From the NCBI GenBank assembly GCA_965659115.1, contig CBFHUP010000042.1, positions 1-27,096 on the forward strand: DNA of 27,096 bases, written 5' to 3'. Below, in pieces: positions 9,041 to 17,130 of this stretch (position 1 is its first letter; each line of letters opens with the position of its first letter). Both the position numbers and the translations under genes were made by a program. Below the pieces are notes generated by a model that saw only the letters and a list, made by a program, of their open reading frames with translations, made no database searches and had not been told where the DNA came from. The DNA comes from UBA8752 sp965659115. GTDB lineage: Bacteria; Bacteroidota; Bacteroidia; Flavobacteriales_D; Sanyastnellaceae.

Positions 9041-9421
9041 TTAACGCCGCATGAAGCCGCTGACCACCGCAAAGGCCAACACGCATCCCAAAACACTGAC
9101 CAAAACATTGGCCAAAGCCCATGTCCATTGTCCTGAAGCCAGCAGTTTATGGGTGTCGGCGCTGAAGGTGCTGAACGTACTGAAGCCCCCACAAAAACCA
9201 ATGGCCACGGCAGCCTGAAGGGTGGGATGATCGGGCCATTTAGAGGCGAGCCGAGTGGCGGCCCATGCCAAGATGGCGGTGGCCGCCACGTTGGCCAATA
9301 AAGTACCGAGGGGAAGGGGTGTTTTTCCGTTGAGCCAAACGCCAAAAATGTGGCGTGTAACAGAGCCGCATCCGCCGCCAAAAAAGACGGCCATTAAGAG
9401 GATTGGAGCCAGGGGGTTCAT
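9041..9421 (-). CDS. crcB: Fluoride channel CrcB/Fluc
   Basis: At 126 residues with four hydrophobic helices, this is the usual size of a Fluc fluoride channel subunit, which works as a dual-topology dimer letting fluoride leave the cytoplasm. The family motifs are present: GGGCGSVTRH at the start, GTLLANV in helix 2 and GFCGGFSTFSTFS in helix 3, which carries the pore Phe/Ser-Thr track. The ATG at 9421 overlaps the stop codon of the PAP2 gene in an ATGA, so the two are probably translationally coupled. No fluoride riboswitch precedes it, because it is internal to the operon. It is unusual that it sits between two phosphatase genes. Confidence 0.94.
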   Translation of the reverse strand: MNPLAPILLMAVFFGGGCGSVTRHIFGVWLNGKTPLPLGTLLANVAATAILAWAATRLASKWPDHPTLQAAVAIGFCGGFSTFSTFSADTHKLLASGQWTWALANVLVSVLGCVLAFAVVSGFMRR

Positions 9422-9996
9422 GGGGTTGGTTTTGCCGTAAAAACACGTGAAAAGAGCACATGGACGGCTGCTGCAAAACCTATGCCGAAAAGCGAACCAA
9501 ACACGATATCAGCCGGATAATGAACGCCCAAATATATTCTAGTCCAGCTCACAAGTCCCGCCCAAATCCACAGCCACCACACCGCGGATTTGCCCAGAAT
9601 CATGAAGGCAATGGCCGCCAATCCGAAGGTGTTTGAAGCGTGCGAAGAAACAAAGCCATAACGCCCTCCGCGGTACACGGAACCGTCCTCGTTTTGATGC
9701 AACACCAAAGCATCGGAAAGCGCAGGGTTGTGGCTGGGCCTAAGCCGCTCAAATCCGGGTTTCAGGACGCGGCTGCTGATGGCGTCTGTTCCTGCAAACG
9801 TGGCCAGAACCATTGCCAATCTCAAGGCGCCTTTTTGCCATGAAACACCTTTGAATAAGCGCCAAATCACGAACAAATAAACCGGGGTAGAGCACCAGGG
9901 ATTGCTCAACCACCACCCCCCAATGGACAGCCACTCAGGCGTTCCATTGATCAGCAAAAGCAGGGCTTCATCCCATGCTTGCAGGGTGTCTTTCAC
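9418..9996 (-). CDS. PAP2 family membrane phosphatase
   Basis: The protein has 192 residues and about five or six membrane helices. The three-part PAP2 phosphatase signature is complete: KPGFERLRP (K79 to P87), SSH at 117-119 (a PSGH variant with Ser in place of Gly) and R153-x5-H159-x3-D163 in TRIYLGVHYPAD. Such enzymes remove phosphate from lipid phosphates (phosphatidic acid, undecaprenyl diphosphate, lipid A) on the outer face of the inner membrane; which substrate applies cannot be told. It starts with GTG at 9996, only 2 nt after the acyl-CoA synthetase stop codon, and its stop overlaps the crcB start by 4 nt. This is a strong sign of a single operon. Confidence 0.92.
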   Translation of the reverse strand: MKDTLQAWDEALLLLINGTPEWLSIGGWWLSNPWCSTPVYLFVIWRLFKGVSWQKGALRLAMVLATFAGTDAISSRVLKPGFERLRPSHNPALSDALVLHQNEDGSVYRGGRYGFVSSHASNTFGLAAIAFMILGKSAVWWLWIWAGLVSWTRIYLGVHYPADIVFGSLFGIGFAAAVHVLFSRVFTAKPTP

Positions 9997-9998
9997 GC

Positions 9999-11783
9999 TC
10001 AGGTGTATATGGACTCGATCGCGTCAGAATAGCGGGCCAAGATGGGCTTTCGCTTGAGCTTGAGGGTCGGGGTCAATTCTCCGCCGTCAATGGTAAAAGG
10101 CTCGGGCAAGACGCGGATTTTTTTGACCCGCTCCCATGACGCAAAGGGGGCCATGAGGCCATCGAGGTCTTGTTGGATGCGCGCCAGAATCTCAGCGTCA
10201 GCGGGGACGTCTGCTTGATCAGGGCAAGGACGGTCGTGTCGCTTGCACCATTCTGCGAGGAACACCATGTCTGGCACGACCAAAGCGGCAGGGTGCTTTC
10301 GGCTTTCACCAATCACCATGACTTGCTCTACGAAGCGGGAAGCTTTGATGGCATTCTCCAGCAATTGTGGCGCTACATATTTGCCGCCAGAGGTCTTGAA
10401 CATCTCCTTTTTGCGGTCGGTGATGCGCAGGAATCCATCCTCGATGACTCCGATGTCGCCAGTGTGGAACCAGTGGTCTTTCAGGACTTCAGACGTCTTG
10501 TCTTCGTCCTTGTAGTAGCCCATCATCACTTGAGGACCTTTGACCAAGATTTCGCCGTCTTCAGCGATGTTGATTTCGGTATCGGCGATGAGTTTGCCTA
10601 CCGTTCCAATGCGCAACATGTCGGGCGCATTGAGTGAATTGACAGACACCACAGGGGAGGTCTCTGTGAGGCCATAACCTTCGTAAACCGGGATGCCTGC
10701 ACCGTTAAAGAATCGCGCCAATCGCGGAGCAAGGGCCGCCGATCCGCAAGCCACCGCCATGATTTCCGTGAGTCCCAATGCGGCTTTGACCTTGTCAAAG
10801 ACCAACTTGCGCGCGATGCCCAGTTTCCATTCGTAGAAACCGCCATTGCGCCCATCGGGCTCCCACTCCAATGCCAGGCCGACAGCCCAATTGAAGATGG
10901 CCGATTTCACACCTCCGGCTTCTCGGCCCTTGGCTACAATGGCGTCGTGGAATTTTTCGAGCAACCGCGGCACCGCTGTGAACATGTGTGGTTGCGCGGC
11001 ACCCAGGTCGTCTTTGACCGTTTCTAAGCTTTCACCAAAATGAATTTTGGCCCCCTCGTGCATGTAGAGGTAATGGAGCATCCGCTCAAAGATGTGGCAG
11101 ACGGGGAGGAAGCTCAAGACACGGTACTCGGTTCCTTCTACACGTTCGGGCAACCTTGGAATGGAATGGAGGGCATTCTGGGCAATGTTCATGTGGCTGA
11201 GCATGACGCCTTTTGGACGGCCCGTTGTGCCCGAGGTGTAGATGATGGTGGCCATGTCCTCTTGGACAACAGCATTGCGCCGCTTCTCCAGTTCTGAAGC
11301 GGTATCAGATTCTGCGGCAGCTCCCATATCGGTGACTTCACGCCAAGAACGGGCGCCAGGAACATCTTCAAAAGTGAAAATGGCTTCTAGGGATGGAACC
11401 TGGTCTTGGATGGAACTGACTTTTTGGAACAAGTCCGCATTGCTCACAAAACAGAAGCGCGTTTCGCTGTGATTGAGGATGTATACATAGTCATCCGGTG
11501 TCATGGTCGGATAAATGGGCACGTCAATTCCTCCGGCTTGCAAGGTGCCGTGGTCCATCAGGTTCCATTCGCATCGGTTATTGTGCGAAATCAAGGCCAC
11601 CCGGTCTCCCGGTTGGAGTCCCATGGCAATGAGCCCGAGGCTCACCTGGTCCATTTCTTCCACGAATTTTGACGTGGAGTAGGTGATGGGATTGCCGCCA
11701 TTTGGCATCGTCATCATGACGTCTAATGGGCCGTTGGCAAGCTGGTAGCGGGGAAAGTCGAATAACCGTGTGGGTCGGTTCAT
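9999..11783 (-). CDS. fadD: Long-chain acyl-CoA synthetase (AMP-forming)
   Basis: This 594-residue ANL-superfamily enzyme activates fatty acids with ATP and CoA. The P-loop-like motif IYTSGTTGRPKG is at 181-192, GYGLTETSP forms the central motif, and HWFHTGDIG is followed by ITDRKKEMFKTSGGKYV, with the hinge and the start of the mobile C-domain. The overall form is that of the bacterial/plant LACS group (FAA1-like, about 600 residues). It heads the leftward six-gene run. Its start codon (11783) is 55 bp from the divergent GTG of the HsdR-N gene. A weak TACATTGTG box lies about 24 nt upstream on the minus strand. The partner PAP2 gene suggests lipid turnover, which is inference. Confidence 0.92.
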   Translation of the reverse strand: MNRPTRLFDFPRYQLANGPLDVMMTMPNGGNPITYSTSKFVEEMDQVSLGLIAMGLQPGDRVALISHNNRCEWNLMDHGTLQAGGIDVPIYPTMTPDDYVYILNHSETRFCFVSNADLFQKVSSIQDQVPSLEAIFTFEDVPGARSWREVTDMGAAAESDTASELEKRRNAVVQEDMATIIYTSGTTGRPKGVMLSHMNIAQNALHSIPRLPERVEGTEYRVLSFLPVCHIFERMLHYLYMHEGAKIHFGESLETVKDDLGAAQPHMFTAVPRLLEKFHDAIVAKGREAGGVKSAIFNWAVGLALEWEPDGRNGGFYEWKLGIARKLVFDKVKAALGLTEIMAVACGSAALAPRLARFFNGAGIPVYEGYGLTETSPVVSVNSLNAPDMLRIGTVGKLIADTEINIAEDGEILVKGPQVMMGYYKDEDKTSEVLKDHWFHTGDIGVIEDGFLRITDRKKEMFKTSGGKYVAPQLLENAIKASRFVEQVMVIGESRKHPAALVVPDMVFLAEWCKRHDRPCPDQADVPADAEILARIQQDLDGLMAPFASWERVKKIRVLPEPFTIDGGELTPTLKLKRKPILARYSDAIESIYT

Positions 11784-11826
11784 GGTGAAAGGTGTTCAGC
11801 GGTCACAATGTAGTGGAAGGATTTTG

Positions 11827-11835
11827 CACTTTCGC
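11827..11835 (+). promoter_or_regulatory. Probable -7 box of the HsdR-N gene
   Basis: CACTTTCGC is a two-mismatch fit to TAnnTTTG and ends 3 nt before the GTG at 11839. On its own it is weak. It gains support because the same box-to-start spacing recurs at other genes here. Confidence 0.4.
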
Positions 11836-11838
11836 AGG

Positions 11839-12321
11839 GTGACTGAGCCGCACCTCAAAGAAGACCCAAGGATCCACTGGCCGACCTTGGCTTTTGAAGC
11901 CCCTGACTTGTCTGTGCAATGCACAGCGGGCAAGTGGCAACTGCGGTGTTTGGTGCGCCGCAAATGGGTGGCTTTGGAACCCGAAGAATGGGTGCGACAG
12001 CACATTGTAGCTGCTTTGGTTCAGTCGGGTTGGCCATTGGGTAGGATGGTCTTGGAACATCCCGTCAGGTTCGGAAAAGTCTCTGGGCGGGTTGATATTG
12101 CCTGTTTTGACCGCTCAGGAGCGGTGTGTTTGGCCGTAGAAGTCAAGGCGCCCCAGGTTCCATTGGACGAAAAGGTGGCTGAGCAGGTGGCCCGGTATGA
12201 CTTGGCGCTATCTTCTTCTATGCTTATGATTTCCAATGGCTTGCGGACTGCCGTTTGGGCCCGCAATGGCAAAGGGATGCTGGTTCAGTCTCGCACTTGG
12301 CCTGTTCCCCAGGCCGAGTGA
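11839..12321 (+). CDS. HsdR N-terminal-type (HSDR_N_2) nuclease-fold protein
   Basis: The protein has 160 residues from the GTG at 11839; longer in-frame starts back to 11770 would run over the start of the divergent gene and its promoter. It is a single PD-(D/E)xK-type domain: an EPEEWVRQH helix, then the likely catalytic set D86 (GRVDIA), E101 and K103 (VEVKAP), then the QVARY motif from Q117 and a YDLALSSSMLMISNG core. The fold is that of the nuclease part of type I restriction subunit R, but no helicase part and no HsdM/HsdS gene is nearby. Such stand-alone proteins are common in Bacteroidota and are often near holA, as here (1.5 kb away). Its role is unknown; DNA repair or processing is a guess. 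Confidence 0.82.
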   Translation: MTEPHLKEDPRIHWPTLAFEAPDLSVQCTAGKWQLRCLVRRKWVALEPEEWVRQHIVAALVQSGWPLGRMVLEHPVRFGKVSGRVDIACFDRSGAVCLAVEVKAPQVPLDEKVAEQVARYDLALSSSMLMISNGLRTAVWARNGKGMLVQSRTWPVPQAE

Positions 12322-12344
12322 GGGCGCATTTGTGGATTACAAGG

Positions 12345-12363
12345 GGCTTTCTGTTGGAAAGCC
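12345..12363 (+). other. Short hairpin between the HsdR-N gene and the DUF5606 gene
   Basis: GGCTTTC and GAAAGCC form a 7-bp stem with a 5-nt loop, 24 nt past the HsdR-N stop codon. There is no T-run on either side, so it is at best an imperfect terminator or an mRNA 3' end. Confidence 0.35.
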
Positions 12364-12411
12364 ACATTCACTCCGCCCCATGAAAAGGGACGTGTAAAGG
12401 GGCGAAGGCGG

Positions 12412-12419
12412 TATTTTGC
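12412..12419 (+). promoter_or_regulatory. -7 promoter box of the DUF5606-hbd-holA unit
   Basis: TATTTTGC ends 3 nt before the ATG at 12423. The string TATTTTGCACC followed by ATG (one extra C in the other copy) recurs at the lectin gene (23532-23518, minus strand). This predicts a leaderless transcript. Confidence 0.6.
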
Positions 12420-12422
12420 ACC

Positions 12423-12926
12423 ATGCAACCGAAGGACATATTGGCCATATCAGGCAAACCGGGGCTCTACAAAGTGCTGAATACGACCCAGCGCGCCATC
12501 GTTGTGGAGAGTATGAGAGAGGGCAAGCGAAGCGCTGTGCCTTCATCCGCGCGGGTTTCGAGTTTTGAAGACATCAGCATCTTTACATACGACGAAGACC
12601 TGCCGCTGTCGGAGGTGTTGAATACCCTTCATGCCCACCTCAAAGGAGGAGAAGCGCCCAACGCCAAGGCGCCCCATGACGAGCTCCGTGCTTTTGTGAC
12701 TGAGGTGGTGCCAGATTTGGACCAAGAGCGGGTGTATCACAGTGACCTGAAGAAGCTCTGTACTTGGTACAATGAGCTGAACAGCTTGGAAGTGCTGCCG
12801 TTTGTCGCTGAAGACGAAGCAAAAGAGACGGACGGGGCCAGTGAAGCTTCGGAGGCCATTGCTGAACCCGAAACGGAAGGGGCTTCAGAAGAAGTGTCTG
12901 AAGACGAACCGGCGGCAGAAGAATGA
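12423..12926 (+). CDS. DUF5606 domain protein
   Basis: The protein has 167 residues. Residues 1-135 form a DUF5606 domain, a conserved Bacteroidota family of unknown function. It opens MQPKDILAISGKPGLYKVL, contains a VESMREGKRSAVP strand pair resembling a small beta-barrel or SH3-like fold, and later LKKLCTWYNELNSL. The last 32 residues are a low-complexity Glu/Ala/Ser tail, probably disordered. No signal peptide is present, so it is cytosolic. The stop codon overlaps the start of the next gene as ATGA (12923-12926), and the -7 box directly before its ATG makes it the first gene of the unit. Basic groove and nucleic-acid binding are possible but not shown. Confidence 0.85.
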   Translation: MQPKDILAISGKPGLYKVLNTTQRAIVVESMREGKRSAVPSSARVSSFEDISIFTYDEDLPLSEVLNTLHAHLKGGEAPNAKAPHDELRAFVTEVVPDLDQERVYHSDLKKLCTWYNELNSLEVLPFVAEDEAKETDGASEASEAIAEPETEGASEEVSEDEPAAEE

Positions 12927-13825
12927 GCGATTCCTCCCTTAAAGTAGCTGTCATTGGAGCGGGTACAATGGGCAATGGCATTGCCCACGTCTTTGCGCAG
13001 TCTGGACATCAGGTGTCCCTCATCGATGTGAATGCAGCGGCTTTGGACCGCGCCCAAGCCACGATTGAGCGCAACCTCGACCGACTGGTAGCCAAGGAGC
13101 GCATCAGTGCGGAAGACAAGGCCGCCACATTGACCCGACTCAAGACTACCACTGAGATGCACGGCGCGGTAGCCGATGCAGAGCTGGTGGTCGAAGCGGC
13201 GACTGAGCGGTTGGATCTCAAGCTCAAGATATTCGAGCAAATTGACGCGTCCGCTCCGCCTTCGGCGATTCTGGCCACGAATACTTCGAGCATTTCGATC
13301 ACGCGGATTGCAGCGGCGACAAGCCGCCCTGACAAAGTCATTGGAATGCACTTCATGAATCCGGTGCCGATCATGAAATTGGTGGAGGTCATCCGCGGTT
13401 ATGACACCAGTGATGCCACTACAGCATCAGTGGTTGCGCTTTCTGAGCAACTCGGTAAGATTCCGGTTGAAGTTCATGATTACCCCGGATTTGTGGCCAA
13501 CCGCATTTTGATGCCGATGATCAACGAAGCCATCTGTAGCGTGCACGAAGGCGTCGCCGGTGTCGCTGAGATTGACCAAGTGATGAAGTTGGGCATGGCG
13601 CACCCCATGGGGCCGTTGCACCTGGCGGACTTTATCGGATTGGATGTCTGTTTGAGCATCTTGAGGGTGTTGCAGGACGGGTTTGGACAGCCCAAGTATG
13701 CACCCAGCCCATTGTTGGTCAACATGGTGATGGCGGGCAAGCTGGGTGTCAAGTCAGGAGAGGGTTTCTACACCCACACCAAGGGAAGCAAGGAACTTGT
13801 GGTGGCCCCCGCATTCAAAGCATAA
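12923..13825 (+). CDS. hbd: 3-hydroxyacyl-CoA dehydrogenase (3-hydroxybutyryl-CoA type)
   Basis: This 300-residue NAD(P)-dependent enzyme interconverts 3-hydroxyacyl-CoA and 3-ketoacyl-CoA in fatty-acid oxidation or short-chain acyl metabolism. Residues 8-36 carry the Rossmann motif GAGTMGNGIA, with the acidic D35 suggesting NAD. The catalytic set is visible: S122 (NTSS), H143 and N146 in GMHFMNPVPIMKLVEVI, and N193 in the NRILMPMINEA helix. The C-domain (about 190-300) is the usual dimerising helical bundle with HPMGPLHLADFIGLD. The length fits single-domain Hbd/PaaH proteins rather than FadB fusions. It is translationally coupled to DUF5606 and has 3 nt to holA. The pathway is not fixed by the neighbours. 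Confidence 0.94.
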   Translation: MSDSSLKVAVIGAGTMGNGIAHVFAQSGHQVSLIDVNAAALDRAQATIERNLDRLVAKERISAEDKAATLTRLKTTTEMHGAVADAELVVEAATERLDLKLKIFEQIDASAPPSAILATNTSSISITRIAAATSRPDKVIGMHFMNPVPIMKLVEVIRGYDTSDATTASVVALSEQLGKIPVEVHDYPGFVANRILMPMINEAICSVHEGVAGVAEIDQVMKLGMAHPMGPLHLADFIGLDVCLSILRVLQDGFGQPKYAPSPLLVNMVMAGKLGVKSGEGFYTHTKGSKELVVAPAFKA

Positions 13826-13828
13826 GAC

Positions 13829-14848
13829 GTGAAGGGGTTCCAGCCTTTGCTCGATGACATTCGGGAGCGCCGGTTCGCGCCACTTTACCTCTTGGGTGGG
13901 GAAGAGGCTTTTTATTTGGATGCCCTTTCTGATGCAGTCGAAGCCCATGCCCTTGAGGAGCACGAGCGCGACTTCAATCAAACGATACTGTACGGGCGGG
14001 ACAGCGACCTCGATCAGGTGTTGGCTGCAGCGCGTCAATTCCCCATGATGGCAGAGCGCCGACTGGTGCTGGTCAAGGAGGCCCAAGAGCTCAGGGAATG
14101 GAAGTCCAAAGACAAGCTCGAAAAACTCGCTGCATACGCTGACAATCCCGTTTCATCTACCGTTCTGGTGCTGGTTCATCGCAACAAAATGCCAGACAAG
14201 AGGCTTGGTGCGGTAAAGCGCATTCAGCAGGCAGGGGTGGTGTTCCAATCCACCAAAATCCGCGATTACAAGTTGCCGGAATGGATCGAGGGTTTCGTGC
14301 AATCTAAAGGGCGGCGCATCAGCCCCCGCACCGCGCAGGTGATGGCTGAATACCTGGGCAATGACCTCAAAAAAGTGGCCGGTGAATTGGAGAAGCTGTT
14401 TATTGCTCTGCCCGAAGGCGGTGAGGTGAGCGACACCCTGATTGAGCAGCACATTGGAATTTCCAAAGAGTACAACATCTTCGAATTGACAGGAGCCCTG
14501 GCCGAGAAGGACGTGGGCCGTGTGACGCGGATTGTCCAGTACATGAGGGCCAATGAAAAATCCAATCCCGTGCCGCGCATTCTCCCTGTTTTGACGAATT
14601 ATTTCAGCAGGGTTTTGTCCTTTCACCACCTTCCAAGCCACGACCCGTCTGCAGTGGCAAGTGCCTTGAGGGTGCACCCGTTTGCTGCCAAAGAATATGC
14701 GCGTGCGGCGCGCAATTATCCTGCCCGAAAAGTGGCCCGCATATTTGGGTATTTGAGGGAATGCGACGCCAAATCCAAGGGTGTTGGCAATGTGACGGTT
14801 CATCCCTTTGATCTTCTGGAAGAGGCGCTGTTCAAGACCTTGCACTGA
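13829..14848 (+). CDS. holA: DNA polymerase III subunit delta
   Basis: This 339-residue clamp-loader subunit opens the sliding clamp during chromosome replication. It has the typical Bacteroidota HolA layout: an N-terminal AAA+-like region opening FAPLYLLGGEEAFYLD, then ERDFNQTILYGRD and FPMMAERRLVLVKEAQ (clamp-contact region). A middle domain with RTAQVMAEYLGNDLKKVAGELEKL and IGISKEYNIFELTGAL follows, then a C-terminal helical collar. No Walker A motif is expected in delta and none is seen. The start is GTG at 13829, 3 nt after the hbd stop codon, so it belongs to the same transcript. hemE follows after 63 nt. Confidence 0.95.
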   Translation: MKGFQPLLDDIRERRFAPLYLLGGEEAFYLDALSDAVEAHALEEHERDFNQTILYGRDSDLDQVLAAARQFPMMAERRLVLVKEAQELREWKSKDKLEKLAAYADNPVSSTVLVLVHRNKMPDKRLGAVKRIQQAGVVFQSTKIRDYKLPEWIEGFVQSKGRRISPRTAQVMAEYLGNDLKKVAGELEKLFIALPEGGEVSDTLIEQHIGISKEYNIFELTGALAEKDVGRVTRIVQYMRANEKSNPVPRILPVLTNYFSRVLSFHHLPSHDPSAVASALRVHPFAAKEYARAARNYPARKVARIFGYLRECDAKSKGVGNVTVHPFDLLEEALFKTLH

Positions 14849-14911
14849 GTTTTGACGCGCATTTAAAGACCAGACTGCGAACCCAACCTCTCCTTTGTTG
14901 TTGCCATCACC

Positions 14912-15937
14912 ATGAACGCCAAAAATGATTTGCTTCTTCGGGTTCTCGCTGGAGAGGACACCCCACGACCTCCGGTTTGGCTGATGCGCCAAGCAGGACG
15001 AATCCTGCCGGAGTATCGCGCTATTCGGAGTCGTTTGTCGGGGTTCAAGGAGCTGGTTGAGACCCCCGAACTGGCCTGTGAAGTGACGCTGCAACCGGTG
15101 GACCTGCTGGGCGTGGACGCTGCCATTCTGTTCAGCGATATTTTGGTGGTTCCGGAAGCAATGGGCCTCCCATATCAGTTGGTCGAGAAGGTCGGTCCAC
15201 GTTTTGCAGAAACCATTGGATCTCGTGCTGACCTCGAACGGCTGCACGCTGTAGAGCCTGAGGAGCACCTGCGCTATGTCATGGACGCGATGCGCATGAC
15301 GCGTCAGGCCTTGGACGGTCGTGTGCCATTGATTGGTTTTGCTGGGGCGCCTTGGACGATTTTCTGCTACATGGTGGAAGGCGGCGGAAGCAAGGAATGG
15401 AGCAAAGCCCGCCGGATGTTGCGCTCTGAGCCCGCGTTGGCAGAGGAGTTGCTCGACCGCATTACAGAAGCCACCATTGTTTATCTCAATGCGCAAGTGG
15501 CTGCTGGGGCGCAAGTGCTGCAGTTGTTTGACAGCTGGGCGGGTGCCTTGGATGCAGGTTTGTTTGAACGCTACAGCATGCCCCGTTTGCGGAGGATTTG
15601 CGAGGAGGTCCAAGGTGCGCCCCTCATTGTGTTTGCCAAAGGTGCCGGTTGGCAGCTCGATCGATTGGCCACCCTTCCGTGTGCAGCGCTGGGAGTGGAT
15701 TGGCATACCCCGATTGCTGCAGCGCGCAGCAGGGCACCCCATCACGTTCTACAAGGCAACTTGGACCCTTCAGTATTGTACGGGTCTGATGCTGAGGTGA
15801 GGGAGGCTACCCAACGAATGTTGTCGGATTTTGGGCGCGGTGGCCATGTCGCTAACTTGGGCCACGGTGTTTACCCCGATATCAACCCGGACCGCGTTAG
15901 GACCTTCATCGACGAAGTCAAACGCAGCGGACATTGA
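14912..15937 (+). CDS. hemE: Uroporphyrinogen decarboxylase
   Basis: This 341-residue cytosolic haem-pathway enzyme decarboxylates the four acetate side chains of uroporphyrinogen III to give coproporphyrinogen III. The N-terminal signature PVWLMRQAGRILPEYR (Arg pair at 26 and 30) and AAILFSDILV with the key D76 are present. GFAGAPWTIFCYMVEGGGSKEW is the second family signature with its Tyr. The barrel closes with LQGNLDPSVLY and GHVANLGHGVYPDINPD. The length is normal for the family. It follows holA by 63 nt without a terminator, so it may be read from the upstream promoter as well as a local one; only a weak CTCCTTTG box is visible before it. A small hairpin begins in its stop codon (15935-15949) but has no T-run. 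Confidence 0.97.
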   Translation: MNAKNDLLLRVLAGEDTPRPPVWLMRQAGRILPEYRAIRSRLSGFKELVETPELACEVTLQPVDLLGVDAAILFSDILVVPEAMGLPYQLVEKVGPRFAETIGSRADLERLHAVEPEEHLRYVMDAMRMTRQALDGRVPLIGFAGAPWTIFCYMVEGGGSKEWSKARRMLRSEPALAEELLDRITEATIVYLNAQVAAGAQVLQLFDSWAGALDAGLFERYSMPRLRRICEEVQGAPLIVFAKGAGWQLDRLATLPCAALGVDWHTPIAAARSRAPHHVLQGNLDPSVLYGSDAEVREATQRMLSDFGRGGHVANLGHGVYPDINPDRVRTFIDEVKRSGH

Positions 15938-15962
15938 TGGGAACCATCAGAACAGGAAAACC

Positions 15963-17126
15963 ATGCGGAAATTGATGATGACTGGCGCTTGTATTGCGCT
16001 GTTGAATCCGGCCATTGACGCCGACTTGAATGCACAGGAGGACAACCTCGTCCCCAATGGCAGCTTCGAAAACGGAGATGTCAAGCGCCTCAAGGCATAC
16101 GGCCAACTCGAGGAGACTACGACCGATTGGTTCCCCTACACCGATGCGCCGCTTGACCTGTTTTCTACGGATGTCAAGAGCGAAAAGGTCGCTGTACCCG
16201 CCAACAGCTATGGCTACGAAGACCCCTCTGACGGAAACCGCTATGGTGGATTCAGGGCCTTTACCAAGTCGCCCAAAATTGCACGAACCTACTTTCAGGT
16301 GCGTTTGTCTGAGAATCTCGAGGCCAACCAGATGTACTGCGTCAGCTTTGACATTTCTCTGAGCGACCTCTCTAAATACGCGGTCAACGGCATTGGTGCT
16401 TATTTCTCTGACCGCAAGGAAATGCAGCCCAACCTCGGAATTGTAGACCGAGACCCTCAGGTCATGCACCGCACAGACAAGGTGATGCAGCTGATGGAAG
16501 GATGGGAGACCGTGTGCGGCACCGTCTTGGGTACAGGCCAAGAAGAGTACATGACCATCGGTGGCTTCAACGGCTCCCGTGACATCGAGGAGGTCAAGGT
16601 CAGGAAGCCCAGTTCAGTGTCGGGTGTCCAAACCATGCATGCTTACTACTATATCGACAACGTGAAGGTGGTCCCCGTAGACGCCAAGAGCCAGTGCAAC
16701 TGTTCGCGTTCGTCCAACACTGCTCCCGATTTGGTGTACGGTGGTGCAACGCTGCCCGCGGACTTGTCTGGCCGGGATTTTGTCGGCCGCTCTGCTGTGT
16801 ACTACGCGTTCGTCAAGCGCACCTTTACTGAGGATGGCAAAGCGTCCTTGGACCGTTTGGCAGGCGTCATGAAGTCGAATCCCTCATGGACTTTAGAAGT
16901 CATGGGCCATTGCGATGACGATGAGGTGTCGGAAGGCAAAATCAATCCCCGCTTCTCTGAGATGGGCCGCAAAAGGGCAGAGCAGGTCAAGCGTTACTTG
17001 ACTTCGCAAGGCGTTTCTGAAGGCAACGTTGTGGTCAGTGGCCTGGAAAATTCAGATCCCGCAAGTACCAAGGACAGTGACCTTGCCCGGGCCAAGAACC
17101 GCCGGGTGACCTTCCGGATCAAATAA
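15963..17126 (+). CDS. Exported OmpA-family protein with jelly-roll-like N-domain (copy 1)
   Basis: The protein has 387 residues from the ATG at 15963; the frame is open further upstream but inside hemE. Residues 1-24 form a signal peptide ending LNAQ. Residues 28-240 look like a carbohydrate-binding-module or DUF642-like beta-sandwich (NLVPNGSFENGD start, YYYIDNVKVVPVD end). A Cys-Asn-Cys linker is at 245-247. Residues about 275-387 are an OmpA-type peptidoglycan-binding domain. It is degenerate: GHCD (315-318) replaces GHTD and the usual Gly after the DxxG turn is missing, while the NRRV arginines (379-382) are kept. It is probably anchored to peptidoglycan in the periplasm. It is followed 4 nt later by its paralogue. 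The ligand is unknown. Confidence 0.85.
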   Translation: MRKLMMTGACIALLNPAIDADLNAQEDNLVPNGSFENGDVKRLKAYGQLEETTTDWFPYTDAPLDLFSTDVKSEKVAVPANSYGYEDPSDGNRYGGFRAFTKSPKIARTYFQVRLSENLEANQMYCVSFDISLSDLSKYAVNGIGAYFSDRKEMQPNLGIVDRDPQVMHRTDKVMQLMEGWETVCGTVLGTGQEEYMTIGGFNGSRDIEEVKVRKPSSVSGVQTMHAYYYIDNVKVVPVDAKSQCNCSRSSNTAPDLVYGGATLPADLSGRDFVGRSAVYYAFVKRTFTEDGKASLDRLAGVMKSNPSWTLEVMGHCDDDEVSEGKINPRFSEMGRKRAEQVKRYLTSQGVSEGNVVVSGLENSDPASTKDSDLARAKNRRVTFRIK

Positions 17127-17130
17127 GCTG

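Noticed and set aside
9422..9500. A fluoride riboswitch before crcB.
   Set aside because: crcB starts inside the PAP2 stop codon and there is no untranslated leader to hold one.
11770..11838. A longer HsdR-N gene starting at ATG 11770 or 11782.
   Set aside because: It would overlap the start of the divergent acyl-CoA synthetase gene and cover its own probable promoter box; the added residues do not look like the family.
14153..15745. A 530-codon open frame on the minus strand running through hemE, the intergenic gap and the 3' part of holA.
   Set aside because: It is antisense to two clearly recognised housekeeping genes. Its translation is rich in His, Gln and Arg with no recognisable domain, as expected from the complementary strand of GC-rich genes.
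15831..15962. An upstream extension of ompA-like copy 1 into hemE.
   Set aside because: The added residues lie in a different frame of hemE, have no signal-peptide character, and would bury the clear signal peptide that begins at 15963.
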